The translations under genes and the position numbers were made by a program. The notes under the pieces were generated by a model, which worked only from the letters and a program-made list of their open reading frames with translations, did no database searches and had not been told where the DNA came from. DNA of 64,000 nt, from contig QPMI01000507.1 in assembly GCA_004431415.1 (NCBI GenBank), forward strand, positions 186,001-250,000, read 5' to 3'. This document shows, in pieces, positions 29,567-40,447 of this stretch (position 1 is its first letter; the number at the start of each line of letters is the position of its first letter). The stretch comes from Cyanophora paradoxa (Eukaryota; Glaucocystophyceae; Cyanophorales; Cyanophoraceae).

Positions 29567-31798
29567 ATGAACGCTGCCGCCAAGAAATCCCTGAAACGCC
29601 TTGTTGAATGGCTTCGTGAAGACGATGTCCGGTCTGAGAATATCGTAATTCCTGTTGATCCTGATACCAAAAAACCCCTTTTCGCTCATAAAGACGGAAC
29701 CTGGGATTGGGATAAATTCGATGAAGCCCTGAAATCCGGTAAGTATACTGCTTGGGGCATTCTCGCTCGTAATATCCTGGTAATTGACTTCGACCAAGAG
29801 GAGGATTTCGCCAAATTCGAGGAGCAATTCCCTGATGATTTCGGTGGTGTTAATCCTCTTGCTAAAACCAAAAAAGGATATCATGCATTCTTTGCCCGAC
29901 CTGTTGAGTTTGATTGTTGCAAGATTTGGGATAAAGCCGGTGCATTCAAAGGAAACCCTAAGATCGACTGCAAAACGATTGCATCCACTGGGACTGCTGG
30001 GGTGATTAATGTTTGCCCCAGTCCCAACAAAACATGGATCAGAGAGCCATGGGCATCTGAGTGTGAGTTAAATGAACCCACTGCTGAGTTGCAAAAGTGG
30101 ATTGTTGAAAACTACGAATTCCCCAAAGGTGCACATTCTTATTATGCAAGGTGCGCTGAGGAGAATTTGCAGAAACATATTCTTTCTAAACTCGAAGAAT
30201 TCGGTTTCATCTTGCCCACAATCATCAATGAGACCAAGATGGGATACAATTTCACTGCTGAGAACAAAGGTCTGGTCTGTCCCTGCTGCAAGGGAAGCCA
30301 TGACTCGAACAATTGGTATATTGTTCAAGGGAAGGAGAAGGACAAATATATTGTTTCGAGTTACAGTGCAAACTGCAAGAAGCGACTTATCACAATTCGT
30401 GTGAAGGAAGAGACAGATGCGAATATCGAAAATCTGATTGATCGGTCTGCTGGATCTGATGGTGCCCATTATGATGTTGCACAGGTTGCCTATCTTGTTC
30501 TGCAAGACAAATACAAGTATTCCAACAAGACCTGGTTCAAGTTCAATGATGTATGTGGGATTTGGGAGATGGATGAAACTGGGAAGCGAATCTTTCTCTG
30601 TTTGAGCTGCAAGGTCTGTCCAGTTTATCTTCAACGTTCTGTTCAACTCGCACAGAGAGCTCTTCGTGATGAAGAGAACCGCAATTCCTTGGAGGAAAGG
30701 TCAAAGATTCTGCTGGGAATTGCTAAGAGCCTCAAACAGACTACATACAGAACTGCACTTATGTCTGATCTTTCAGTTCTGTTCAGTGACAAGACCTTTT
30801 TCGAGAGACTTGATACTGTTCCCAACATCATTGGGTTCACAAATGGTGTATTTGACTTGAACTCCATGACTTTTCGACAGGGACTCCCATATGATATGGT
30901 GAGTAAGACTGTTGGCTACGATTACACCACAGAAATTGACCAAGAGAAGGTTGCAAAGATTAAATCCATCTATGCAGATATTATTGAATCGGATACAGAC
31001 CGCGAATTCATGCTGGGATTAATCGCCTATGCCCTGAGTGGTTTGACAGAAAATCAGAGATACACTTGCTGGACTGGAATTGGAGCAAATGGGAAATCAC
31101 TGCTCCAAGAGTTGGTGAAAGACACATTTGGTGAGTATTATGGGTCACTGGACATGACATATTGGACTAAACCCAAGAAGAGTTCGTCAGAGGCTTCCCC
31201 AGAACTCGCTTGCATTCTTGGTAAACGAATTGTTTTCAGTAATGAAGCAGAAGATGGTGATATGCTTCAACTGAACAAAATCAAACAGGTTACTGGTGGG
31301 AATGAGATGAAGGTTCGAGCTCTTTTCAAAGATCTTGTTACATTCATTCCCATGTTCCAGTTGTTCTTGTCCACAAATGACAACCTGGGAATCAGTAAAC
31401 CAGATGCAGCAATCCAAAGGCGAATTATCTACTACCGATTCGAAAATGTCTTCAAGGTCGATCCTCAGCCTGGTGAGAAGAAAGCAGACACCACTCTAAT
31501 GCGCCTAATGAAGAATGATGACGATTATAAAATGGCGCATATGTCCATTCTCCTGGAAATGTGGAGAACCCATTCTCTCAATGAATTCGTCACCAAACCA
31601 CCCCAGTCCATTGTTGATCAAGGTGTTGAATATTTCAATGAGAATGACAAGATTGGAGAATGGATTCGTGAGAGTTATGAACTCACCAAGAGTCAAGGGG
31701 ATTTCGAGCTCAGCACTGCGCCGTGTCTCCAAAAAAATACCCGCGAAAAAATCAAAAACAAATCAGAAAACAAACCATTCCCAGTAACCCAATCTTGA
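29567..31798 (+). CDS. Primase-polymerase fused to SF3 (D5-like) helicase
   Basis: 743 residues. N-terminal archaeo-eukaryotic primase-polymerase domain: motif I VIDFD (Asp74, Asp76), motif II GYHAFF (His106), motif III KIDCK (Asp134). A cysteine pair region VCPCCKGSH (about 239-247) may bind zinc. The C-terminal SF3 helicase has Walker A GIGANGKS (Lys510), a B-type region RIVFSNEAEDGD and motif C LFLSTNDN, preceded by D5-type sequence. It would prime and unwind the element DNA during replication. The last 24 residues (from about CLQKNTREK) are encoded within a degenerate repeat that continues downstream, so the natural C-terminus may have been replaced. It has its own AAAAAATGAC motif. Confidence 0.88.
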   Translation: MNAAAKKSLKRLVEWLREDDVRSENIVIPVDPDTKKPLFAHKDGTWDWDKFDEALKSGKYTAWGILARNILVIDFDQEEDFAKFEEQFPDDFGGVNPLAKTKKGYHAFFARPVEFDCCKIWDKAGAFKGNPKIDCKTIASTGTAGVINVCPSPNKTWIREPWASECELNEPTAELQKWIVENYEFPKGAHSYYARCAEENLQKHILSKLEEFGFILPTIINETKMGYNFTAENKGLVCPCCKGSHDSNNWYIVQGKEKDKYIVSSYSANCKKRLITIRVKEETDANIENLIDRSAGSDGAHYDVAQVAYLVLQDKYKYSNKTWFKFNDVCGIWEMDETGKRIFLCLSCKVCPVYLQRSVQLAQRALRDEENRNSLEERSKILLGIAKSLKQTTYRTALMSDLSVLFSDKTFFERLDTVPNIIGFTNGVFDLNSMTFRQGLPYDMVSKTVGYDYTTEIDQEKVAKIKSIYADIIESDTDREFMLGLIAYALSGLTENQRYTCWTGIGANGKSLLQELVKDTFGEYYGSLDMTYWTKPKKSSSEASPELACILGKRIVFSNEAEDGDMLQLNKIKQVTGGNEMKVRALFKDLVTFIPMFQLFLSTNDNLGISKPDAAIQRRIIYYRFENVFKVDPQPGEKKADTTLMRLMKNDDDYKMAHMSILLEMWRTHSLNEFVTKPPQSIVDQGVEYFNENDKIGEWIRESYELTKSQGDFELSTAPCLQKNTREKIKNKSENKPFPVTQS

Positions 31799-32115
31799 AT
31801 ATCAGTAAATCTCAGTAAGCCTCAGTAAGAAACATTGAATTAATCGAAGTTATATCATAATCTCGATTAATTATATCTTATCGAAGTTATATCTTTTTTA
31901 TGCGCCGTGTCTCCAAAACAATTCCCAAGAAAAACAAACCATTCACAGTAACCCAATTCCAAATCTCACTAAATCTCAGTAAGCCTCAGTAACAAAAATC
32001 GAATTAATCGAAGTTATATCTTAAATCTTATTTATCGAAGTTATATCATAATCTCGATTAATTATATTTAATCGAAGTTATATCCTTTTCATCCGCCGTG
32101 TCTCCCATGAATAAC
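31718..32115. repeat. Degenerate tandem repeats of about 185-190 bp after the primase gene
   Basis: A word GCGCCGTGTCTCC (third copy CCGCCGTGTCTCC) recurs at 31718, 31902 and about 32092. Between the copies lie CTCAGTAAATCTCAGTAAGC and ATCGAAGTTATATC words. The first unit starts inside the primase coding sequence. The same CAGTAAG and TCGAAGTTATATC words recur at 52.83-52.93 kb in element B. Confidence 0.75.
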
Positions 32116-32553
32116 TAAGTAAGTTTAGTTAAAACCTCGAAAGAAAACCTCTCATTTTTTACTGTATTTTTTGAACGATTTTTTACTGTATTTGTTACAC
32201 TAGAAACAACAATAGAAACGACAATAAAAACAATAGAATTTTAATTGTTTTTGAATCGTATATACGTCAATATATCACTGTAATATATATCATATATATC
32301 ATAGGAAATCGATTTATAGTCAAACCTATAACATATCAATTTGTGTATATGTGATATATATTCATATATGACGTCATGATGATGATGTATATGTATCTGA
32401 TATATATGACACACCGGCTTATTCGGGAGATCATGACGATCACGGCGATGTGTATATTGTCATGATGTATATGTATATATGTGTGACGCAATCTGATTGG
32501 TGTGCTACTTGTTTTGTTGTATCCCCCTTCAACTTCTCCCCAGGTTTATATCA

Positions 32554-32650
32554 CAGATAACATCTCAGATAATACCTCAGATAATACCTCAGATAATACC
32601 TCAGATTATATCTCAGATAATACCTCAGATTATATCTCAGATAATACCTC
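32554..32650. repeat. 12-bp tandem array, CAGATAATACCT type
   Basis: About eight units of CAGATAATACCT with CAGATTATATCT variants. Period 12. Confidence 0.8.
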
Positions 32651-32714
32651 ATATATTAATTTTAAATTTGCTGGCTTCTGATTGGTTCATGCCACAGAGT
32701 AGGGACTTTTCATC

Positions 32715-32798
32715 AAATGCGCCATAAAATGCGCCATAAAATGCGCCATAAAATGCGCCATTAAATGCGCCATTAAATGCGCCATTAAATGCGCCATG
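32715..32798. repeat. 12-bp tandem array, AAATGCGCCATW
   Basis: Seven units starting at 32715, 32727, 32739, 32751, 32763, 32775 and 32787. The first ones end in A, later ones in T, so the array grew by local duplication. Confidence 0.9.
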
Positions 32799-32923
32799 AA
32801 AACCCGGGGAATAAACCATAGTAGGGTATATGATCTCACGGTTCAAGTTTCGCTCACGTTTCACCGAAGTTTCGGTAAATCGATTATCGGCATCTTCAAA
32901 CGCTTGTATCTCATCACCAGATT

Positions 32924-33052
32924 ATGATCTCGCAACGTTCTGCATATCGGTTTGAAGCGCTGTTTAAGCTCTACGCAACTGTGCAATCCCCACAGTATTT
33001 CAAGCTACCTTATTATACAACATTTCTCAAAAATCGACCTTTTACACACTGA
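32924..33052 (+). CDS. Small ORF convergent with element C ATPase (42 aa)
   Basis: ATG 32924 to TGA 33052, MISQRSAYRFEALFKLYATV followed by an aromatic-rich tail. It ends inside the 106-bp target duplication, that is, over the 3' end of the original ATPase gene. No family recognised; possibly a fragment. Confidence 0.25.
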   Translation: MISQRSAYRFEALFKLYATVQSPQYFKLPYYTTFLKNRPFTH

Positions 33053-33144
33053 TTGTGGTCATTTCTCGCTGAATCCGAGCCATCTGACTCCTTTTAATTG
33101 CTTTTCTCTTCACAAACTTCTTAAAGCCCTTTATATCATCATCA
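33039..33144. repeat. 106-bp target-site duplication, left copy
   Basis: From CTTTTACACACTGATTGTGG to ATATCATCATCA, matching 45627-45732. It corresponds to the 3' end of the ATPase gene of element C. Confidence 0.85.
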
Positions 33145-33494
33145 TCATCATCATTGGAGATACCCCCCGTAGGAAAAAAACAGGAAGGCGCCTGCCAACC
33201 CGCCTCACCCGCAGCGTAGCGCTGCGCGCACGCCAGTAAGTGAGAGAGTAGAGGTCGAAACAGCCAGGGTAGCGTCCGTAGCGATGTCTACCAAGGTATG
33301 CCGACCACTCTCTCCAAACCGCCCAGCCCCAGTACCTGCGCCACCCGGGAGTCCCTGGGTGATGTAACTGCAAGCAGTTACCGCGTGGGCCTCGCGTCCC
33401 GCACTCCCTGGACCGCCCTCTCGATCGTGAAATCTTTCCCCCGCATGACCTCAACCGGCCCCAAGACCGGCTCCCCGCGTTCGCCTCCCCCGAC
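33145..33494. other. 5' untranslated region of the LINE
   Basis: Starts with TCATCATCATTGGAGATACC (extending a TCA microsatellite shared with the target) and a G/C-rich leader. No gene seen before the ORF1 start at 33495. Confidence 0.45.
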
Positions 33495-36141
33495 TTGACG
33501 CCCCCCGAAAATACTAGACCCACAGCTTCCATAGAGTCGCGGCAAGCCGCGAAAGCTGGGTCGGCCGCCGTGCACACCTCCAGAACGCGCGCCGAGGCAG
33601 CACGCCCGCCAAAGTCTGACACGCCTCCCGGTCCGCAGAAGTCAGAGAAGGCCAAAGACCCGCGCCGGCATACCGAAGACGCGGATGGCGCCCCTAGCCG
33701 GGCTCAGAAGTCCCCGGCTCTGGCCGAGTCCCTCCAGAACCTGAACCTCGCCTCGGCCCCGAAGATCGTCCAGAACCTCCTCGCCGAAATCCGGTCGAAG
33801 TTCCCCACTCCAGACGGCTCGCCGGCGGACCTGGACCAGATTCACTCGGCCCTATGCACCTCCCGTCTGGTGACTGCCTCTCAATCCTGCGGCACGCAAC
33901 CTGACCGAGTTCGCGACTCACACGGGCGCCCGCAGTACTGCCAGCAACTGCCGGCAGGAGCGCTAAAGCCGATCCCGCTCGATGACCCGTACTGGGATTC
34001 GCCGGAGAACGCCCTGCGCTCAATCGTAGCGAACTGGATCTTCCACGCGGAAGGCACCATCCGGCGGCATGAAGAATATGAAAACGCCCGGCTCGCTGAG
34101 GCGGCGGCCCGCAACCAGCAGCACGCGCAACAACAGCAGCAGCAGCAACTGCAGCAGCAGCTGCAGCAGCAGCAGCAGCAGCAGCAACAGCTCAATCAGA
34201 ACGCGGACCCGGCCGCCGAGGAACGCCGCCGCGCCCTCGAAGCCGCCGCCCTCGCCGCCGAAAACGATCTGACAGATGAGGAGCTCGGTGCCGCCCGGCG
34301 CCTCCAGTTCCGCGCCGAAATCGATGCGGAACAGCTACTTCAGATCGCCGATTCCCCGGTGGACGCCAACTCGCCGGAAGGTCGGGCGGAAGCTGAAAAG
34401 CTTCTCAATGCCGCGCTCGGAGACCTCGCCCTGCTGCGAGAGGCGCCCGCTGACTACCGCTCGATCGGCCGCACCGGCGAACGGCTCATGCTCCGCGTCG
34501 GCTTCACGTCGCGCGAGGCTCAGCGGGCGTTCTGCAGTGCCAAGCTCCCATGCGTGCGCCTGGGCTGCGCGCCACCCGGGACGGCCGCTGATTCGCCCCG
34601 CCAGTTTCTCTTGGACGCGGCCACGGAGACATACCTCGCTCGTCGGCCTTTCTACAAAGAAGAGCGTATGGACGACGAAGACGTCAAAAACCGAACCTTC
34701 CAGGCCCTTGACATACCCCTAGACGCGCGCACGAACGAAATCATAGACGGGCTCGAAGAGCTCATGAAAGAGGCGAGCCTCGCCTGCCATCGCGTCGGCG
34801 GACGGCTGATCCTCGCCCCGCCGCGCCAGATCCTGGGAGACAGCGCCGCGGAAGTCTACGACGAACACCCAACGCTGCTCGGAGACCTCAAGATCGACTA
34901 CGTGCAGAAGAAACAACGCATCGCGGATAACAACGCCAAACGTGTACGCAGTTGCCTGCCGCGGCTAGCGCGCTGGGCCCTCCCGCGCCCCACTTCACGA
35001 GCCCGGCAGGCCGTGTTCACAGTCCCGCCGGCCCCCAAGCTCATTGCGGCCCTCCCGCGCCTCCACTCTTGGGTAAAGCTGCGGACCCTTGTCCGCATCC
35101 GACCGGGCCGCGATCTCCCCCGGAGATGACGCCAGCGAACGCGCTGACGCTAGCGGGGTGCCGCCCGAAGCCAAGATCAGCGGACTTGCCAAGCTCCTGG
35201 CCTCGCTCGAAGTGGACCGTGTGGTCTGGTACAGCAAGGCGATCCCCGAGACCGGGGCAGGCCGCACAGTCGGGACCGCGGACGTGCAGCGCTGGCAGGA
35301 GTCCCACTCCGCCTTCGACCCCGACCCCTGCTCGCCTGGACGGCCTTCAGCCGCGTGCCGTTTGTCCACCTCGTCTTCCGGACGGCCGACGCGCTTGCCG
35401 CAACCAAGCAGATCTATCTCGGCCCGGCGGCGGACCCGATGCACGACGACGAGGACGACATCCCGCCCAGCGAGGCGTACCCCGCCCGCCACGGCCGCAA
35501 GTTCGCGGGTCGCTATATAGTCGTCCCCTTCGAGGTTCCCCCTCGCCCGCCCGGCCCCGCCCTCCCCTGGCGCGCCTAAGGGTCTGCAGCGCTACATGTG
35601 CCCTGACTGCGCGGCCCCGGAGGCCCTGGACACGCTCGCTGGCCTTCTCAAGGAAGGGCGGGCGCTGGATGACGTGTCCCACTCGCCGCCGGAGCGGGAC
35701 GGCGACCGCAAGTGCAAGCCCCGCCACGACGAACGCCGCAAGGCCATCGCGGATGCCCGCGAAGCCGACCGCCGCCAGCGCGAAGAGCAGCGCCGGCAGG
35801 CCCAGTCCGGCGCCACCAAGCAGCGCCTGGAGGAGAGGCAGCGCCGAGCGGAGGCGCAGCGGGAGCAGGCGGCCGAGGCGGCGGCGACCTCTCAGGAGGT
35901 TCTCGCCGCGATGGGGGGAGGCTCCGGCGCTCGGCCCAACACCTACATGGAGGCGGCCGCCAGGGGGCGCGGCGCGAGCCGCGGGACGAGCCGCGGGCTG
36001 GGCCGCGGAGCCGGCCGGGGAGCGGGGCGCGGCGCCAGTCTGGGCGGCGGTGGGGCGAACCGGGGCGGGGCGCAGACGGGCCCACCCCATGCCGGGCGCC
36101 CGCAGTCGACGGGCCCGTCTAAGCGCCCGCGAAACGCCTAG
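33495..36141 (+). CDS. LINE ORF1 (Gag-like), frameshifted
   Basis: The first segment, 33495-35129, encodes a disordered N-terminus, a glutamine tract (about residues 213-240, CAG/CAA repeats), a helical region and DIPLDARTNEIIDGLEELMK with GGRLILAPPRQI. Reading then switches frame: about 35100-35340 (AKISGLAKLLASLEVDRVVW), 35340-35579 (PFVHLVFRTADALAATKQIY, ending PALPWRA stop) and 35596-36141 (CPDCAAPEALDTLAGLLKEG, a coiled coil rich in R, E, Q and a glycine/arginine-rich tail). ORF1 proteins bind the element RNA. At least three shifts break it; no CCHC knuckle is visible. Confidence 0.55.
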
Positions 36142-36521
36142 ACTAGAGCTTCTCTTTCGTCAGCTAGTTCGACTGCAGCTGTGCGCATGTGTTGCAGTAG
36201 TACGTGAACGGAGGTGGCAGAACTACGCCCCGCCCGAGTACTGGTATCAGAGAGTCGGCGCGCGAAGACGGTGGCGGCTGTGCCTGCGCCACCCGCACTC
36301 GCAAGCCGACGCCGGCGCCGCGCCACGCGTGAGCCCAGCGCTAGCTTGGCTGACCCGGGCCGGGCTAGCCCCGGATCCGGAGTCCGGACTCCGGAGGCGT
36401 TGCCGGGTCGGCTGCCGCGCAATTAACAATCCTTATGACTAGGATCCGGACCATGCATATACACATGTACACGAGTCCCGGAGAATGGACCACACTTACC
36501 CCCACCAGAATCCACCCCGCC

Positions 36522-37163
36522 ATGGCGACGCCGGAGCCGGCGCCCCGCCCGACCCTCGCGCAACTCATGGCGACCGGCGAATACAATGACGTTACATACG
36601 AAGTAGCCGTCGACGACCCGGCCATCCGCGTCTTGCAAAGCGTCCTCGGCCTACACCACGCACTCTTCCACCCTAGTCACGGGTTGCTAGTGCTGCCGGG
36701 TACTTTCGAAACCATAGAAGCGGTCAGCTCAAACTGCCGCGGCCACGAGCTCTGGATCAAAGCTCGGGACCTCGCTCCTTGGACGAAAGGCGGGCTGCGC
36801 CGCCGCGGACGCATTGGCATTCAATGGTCGGGCCTCGTGGGCCACCTGGACGCCCGGTGCGGAGGTGCACCGCCAGGGAACAGCCCCTCATCCCGTGCCC
36901 TTGCCGCCCGCACCCTCACTGCCTCGCACCGTCGCAGACACACCAGTACCGGCTGGAAGAGACCCGTGACTGCGCAACGCTGGGCAGTAAGCTGCGCGCC
37001 CTGCGCCCCAGACGCCGCGGAGGCGTCGACGGCGCCCCCTGAAAGACACGCAGGCCGCCACCCGTCCCCCACGCCGGCTCCAGAAAGGAGGCAGGACCGC
37101 CCGACATGCCCCCGCACACACTTGCTATCGGTAGATCTCCACCCCCTGGCTATCCCGCCATGA
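36522..37163 (+). CDS. LINE inter-ORF frame, function unknown
   Basis: ATG 36522, MATPEPAPRPTLAQLMATGE, then ITYEVAVDD-like sequence and LWIKARDLAPWTKGGLRRRG; the second half becomes shadow-like (R/P/A-rich). The first 90 residues look coding and may be the N-terminus of ORF2 before a frameshift. It overlaps the endonuclease frame at its end. Confidence 0.35.
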   Translation: MATPEPAPRPTLAQLMATGEYNDVTYEVAVDDPAIRVLQSVLGLHHALFHPSHGLLVLPGTFETIEAVSSNCRGHELWIKARDLAPWTKGGLRRRGRIGIQWSGLVGHLDARCGGAPPGNSPSSRALAARTLTASHRRRHTSTGWKRPVTAQRWAVSCAPCAPDAAEASTAPPERHAGRHPSPTPAPERRQDRPTCPRTHLLSVDLHPLAIPP

Positions 37164-38995
37164 GTGTGACAACAGCGGAACCACCAATAACACTACGTGA
37201 TATCTTCCCACCTGCCCACTACGCCCGAGACAGCCCGCTTGTGGGCCCGTCACCCTCGCTTATGCGCAACAAGCCCGCGGGGCACCTAAGGGTGGTAACA
37301 TTTAACGTGCGGGGCACGTCCGAGGGCCGGCTCCAGCAGGCCGAAGACTTCGCCGTGAAGTGGGGGGTCGACGTGATGGCTCTCCAAGAGCTCTCAGTCA
37401 CGCGCGCTGAACTGCACTCGGCGCTCTTCACCCCGGCAGCGGAACCCGGCAAGCCCCCCACGAGCTCGATCACGCGAGGCCGCCTAATCCACTCAATTAA
37501 GAAAACAAAACCGAAAGGAAACGGAGCGGCGCTATGGGTGGCGGCGCACTGGGCGCGGCACATTGCGCGTCACTATAGCTACCCGGGCCGGCTTGCCGGC
37601 TGTGAAATGCGCTTCAAGGGAAACCGCCAGCTCTTCGTAGTGAGCGTCTACATGCCGGCCACCCAACGGAAGCCTGAGCACAAGACCGATCAGGCGGCGC
37701 TCATCGAATGCATCGAGCGCATCTACGCGGACTTCCGATCGCGCTCGTCCGCGCACCTCATCCTTCTCGGCGACTGGAACTCCGTGAAGACGCCGGCCAC
37801 GTCCCGCATCCGCGCGGGACGATTCGTCCAGTCCTGGACGCCTGAACGCGAGTGGTGGGGAAAGCTGTCCGGCACCTGGGCGCTAGTTGACGCGGCGTCA
37901 CAGAAAGGCCACGAACACGAAGTTACCTTCATCAGGCGCGGCCCGAACCCGCACGGCGCCGAAGAGGGAGGCGGGGACGACGACGCCGACGACTCGGACT
38001 CGGAACAGGACCAGCAAATGGACGGGCCCGCCGTCGCCGAAGACGCCGCGGCCCTCTCGGCAGGACGTATCGATGCGGTGTTACACTCTGCAGGTCTCGC
38101 GCCAGCGCTCCTGGCGGTGCACCCGCTGCCGCCAGAGGTGGCGCTACCGCACCCCTCTGACCACTTCCCGGTCATGGCCGACTACGATCTGCTCAAAGCC
38201 GAACTCGTCAGGCCGCCCGAGGGCGAGGCCCGCCCGGCGCACCCGCCGCCGCTCTTCGCACCGCACTTGCTGGAGAAGGAGAAGCTGCCGGCCTTCCGAA
38301 AGGCTGTAGAAGACCGTCTGCAAGCTCTGGAAAACGATCTTGAGAAAGCGCTGGGCGCGGCGGGCACGGAACATGAGCGCAGGGACCGGGTCAGCTCTCT
38401 CTACCGACAGGCCACGGAGGCGGTGCTGGCGCTCGCTAAGGAACACAAATGCTTGAAAGCCCGAGGATCGCGCCCGCCCACTCGCAGAACGGTGCCGTGG
38501 CAGCTGGTCATGTCCAAGAAAGTGGAGCGCCTGATCGCTGGATGGTCTGTTGAAGCGCCCGGAGGTTTGCCGTCGGCCCCGCTGGTCGCCCGGATCGAGA
38601 AACTGGAGGCTCTCATCAAAGGGCTCGTCCCCGGACCCGAACCCATGGAGACGGGTACGAAAAACTTTCCCACCGCGTCGGCGCGCGGCTGGCTGCGGCC
38701 CGTCCATGGCGCCGCCGCTGTCGCTCAGCGTGACCAGCGTGAGGTAGGCGGCTGGCGCGCCGAGCGGCGGCGCGAAATGGGCGTCGAGTTGGCGTCTCGG
38801 CAGCCGGCCTTGTCGCCGGCCATTCCGCAGGAGATTCAGGAGCGCGCGCGTCAGGGGTTAGCTTCTATGATGTCTCCGGCTCGGCGAGGAGTGCCGCGGG
38901 AGCGGTCGCGGCGACGTCGGATGGCCGCAATGTCGGCCAGCTTTCGCGCAAAGCCCGCGCCGCCATGCGCCGCAGCGTTAGTGAACGCGCGGTAG
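37106..38995 (+). CDS. LINE AP-type endonuclease (EEP family)
   Basis: The probable initiating methionine within this frame is 37160 (MSVTTAEPPITLRDIFPPAH). Conserved EEP motifs: RVVTFNVRG (Asn), MALQELS (Glu), FVVSVYMPA, LILLGDWNS (Asp/Asn), AGRIDAVLHS and PSDHFPVM (Asp-His). An acidic insert (GGGDDDADDSDSEQDQQ) sits between motifs. The enzyme nicks target DNA to prime reverse transcription. The part after about residue 380 (38250 on) is a helical linker towards the reverse transcriptase. Confidence 0.8.
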   Translation: MPPHTLAIGRSPPPGYPAMSVTTAEPPITLRDIFPPAHYARDSPLVGPSPSLMRNKPAGHLRVVTFNVRGTSEGRLQQAEDFAVKWGVDVMALQELSVTRAELHSALFTPAAEPGKPPTSSITRGRLIHSIKKTKPKGNGAALWVAAHWARHIARHYSYPGRLAGCEMRFKGNRQLFVVSVYMPATQRKPEHKTDQAALIECIERIYADFRSRSSAHLILLGDWNSVKTPATSRIRAGRFVQSWTPEREWWGKLSGTWALVDAASQKGHEHEVTFIRRGPNPHGAEEGGGDDDADDSDSEQDQQMDGPAVAEDAAALSAGRIDAVLHSAGLAPALLAVHPLPPEVALPHPSDHFPVMADYDLLKAELVRPPEGEARPAHPPPLFAPHLLEKEKLPAFRKAVEDRLQALENDLEKALGAAGTEHERRDRVSSLYRQATEAVLALAKEHKCLKARGSRPPTRRTVPWQLVMSKKVERLIAGWSVEAPGGLPSAPLVARIEKLEALIKGLVPGPEPMETGTKNFPTASARGWLRPVHGAAAVAQRDQREVGGWRAERRREMGVELASRQPALSPAIPQEIQERARQGLASMMSPARRGVPRERSRRRRMAAMSASFRAKPAPPCAAALVNAR

Positions 38996-39481
38996 CCGTG
39001 GCGTGGCACACTGGCGCGGCGACGTGTTCCGTCAACACGCGGACGGCGCCCGGCCCCTGCTCCCTTGCTTGGCAGCTGGGGCTCATCGGCGCTCTCTCAT
39101 TTCGTTCCGCTCCTCATTTCTTCGCAGTCGAGTCGCTAGATGGCGGCTTTTTTCCACATGCAGGGAAGCTCAGGTCTTTCCGTCGACTTTTGCTTGTCAG
39201 GCGTAGTGCCTCTCCTGCCCTCCGCTATACGTGGGTCTTCCCTAGGGCGGACTTCCACGTCTGGAGGGTGTTTGCGCGCTCTGTTTGCCTTCATCGGTCT
39301 GCGTAGGGCGCTGGGCTTTTTCTGCGCAGGTGTATCTTTCGGCCTCTCGCCCCATTTGTAGATATAGGACGTAGATAGAATTTCCCACCACTTAGACAGA
39401 GCACAGCACTCGACGGTCCTCAATGTTATCTAGTCGGAGAGATAAATTGGGCGATGTGAAACTCCTAGTAGTTGTTGTTGT
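38996..39481. other. Broken segment of LINE ORF2
   Basis: No open frame with convincing coding character. Composition differs (T-rich pyrimidine words, for example TTTTTCCACATGCAGG), suggesting an insertion or intron-like sequence between the endonuclease and the linker. Confidence 0.35.
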
Positions 39482-40447
39482 GTGCTAATGCAAATCCTGC
39501 GCACCGGACCCGAACCCATGCCCCGCCGCCCCGTACGCGACGCTGACGACGAGGCGCCGTTCCCGGGGCGCTACGTAGCGTGGCGGCTATACTTCCGGTC
39601 GCTGAACGCGTGGCGCAACCGCGTCCGCCGGCGCCACCAACACGAGACGCGCGCAGAAAAGCAGCGACAGATCCAGGAATTCGTTACTGCGCGCCAGGCC
39701 CGGTTTGCAGACCCGCGCAAACTGCGCAGCTATCTAGACTCCATTCTGGAGCGGTCCAGGGGGGAGCCGATCATGCACGTCACCCGCCTCGCGCGCGAAG
39801 GCAACTTCTATGAAATTTACACGGCACCCGAGGAGGTGAAGGCAGTGATGGCGGAGCACTGGCGTCAGTGGTGTGCGAAGAGAAACCCCCTGGTAGGGGC
39901 ACAGCGGACTCAATACCCGACTCCCAGCTAGCTTTCCTGCCCCCTGACTTCTGGCGCGCGCTCTACCGCCCCCTCGGGACGCACGTGGTGACCGCGGAAG
40001 CCTTCGCGGGTGTCATGACTGAACCTACGTACGAAGAACTAGGGGCACACGTGCGCTCGCTCACGGACGGAGCGGGAGGGCCCTCCAACTGCACGAACGC
40101 GATCCTGAAGACGCTCTGGAACCTCGACCTGCCGGACGCCATGGATCCAGAGGCGTACCCCCCCCGCGGTCGTCGGCTCCTGATGGCCATCGTCTGCGAG
40201 GCCCTCCGCCTGCGCGACCTGCCCGCCGAGATGTGTGAGAGCAATATCTTCGGGATCCCAAGAACGGGAGCTGGGACGGAGACATTGAAGGGAACCTCCG
40301 CCCGATCACGCTGCAGGAAGTTGGCCTCAAGCTAACGACGGGCCTCGTCACGAAACGGCTAGCCGAGGCCATCGAGAAGCACGGAATCCTTAAGGGGTAA
40401 ATTATGGCTTCAGGAAAGCTAAGGCGACAGACGATGCCCTTCACCTA
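39482..40447 (+). pseudogene. LINE ORF2 linker and N-terminal RT part, frameshifted
   Basis: 39488-39931 gives RYVAWRLYFRSLNAWRNRVR, LRSYLDSILERSRGEP, EEVKAVMAEHWRQWCAKRN, the usual region before LINE RTs. 39868-40335 continues (FLPPDFWRALYRPLGTHVVT, then EDWNLPDA-like). About 40290-40400 reads LRPITLQEVGLKLTTGLVTK, the RT motif 1 region, in yet another frame. At least three breaks. Confidence 0.6.

Larger units (their letters stand above)
32116..32923. other. AT-rich non-coding region with two 12-bp arrays
   Basis: No gene supported. TATATG/ATATAT-rich from 32250 to 32480, then two short tandem arrays (listed separately). The border between elements A and C must lie somewhere from about 32.1 to 33.0 kb, but I see no terminal inverted repeat that fixes it. 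Confidence 0.4.

Noticed and set aside
31843-32090. CRISPR-like array from repeated TCGAAGTTATATC words
   Set aside because: Spacing is irregular, repeats are degenerate and there are no unique constant-length spacers or cas genes; this is eukaryotic viral DNA.
32497-32727. 76-codon frame with repeated QIIP units
   Set aside because: It is the translation of the 12-bp tandem array and starts in unrelated flanking sequence; not a supported gene.
34952-36442. 496-codon plus-strand frame in the LINE ORF1 region
   Set aside because: Proline/arginine/alanine shadow; the ORF1-like sequence lies in the other two frames.
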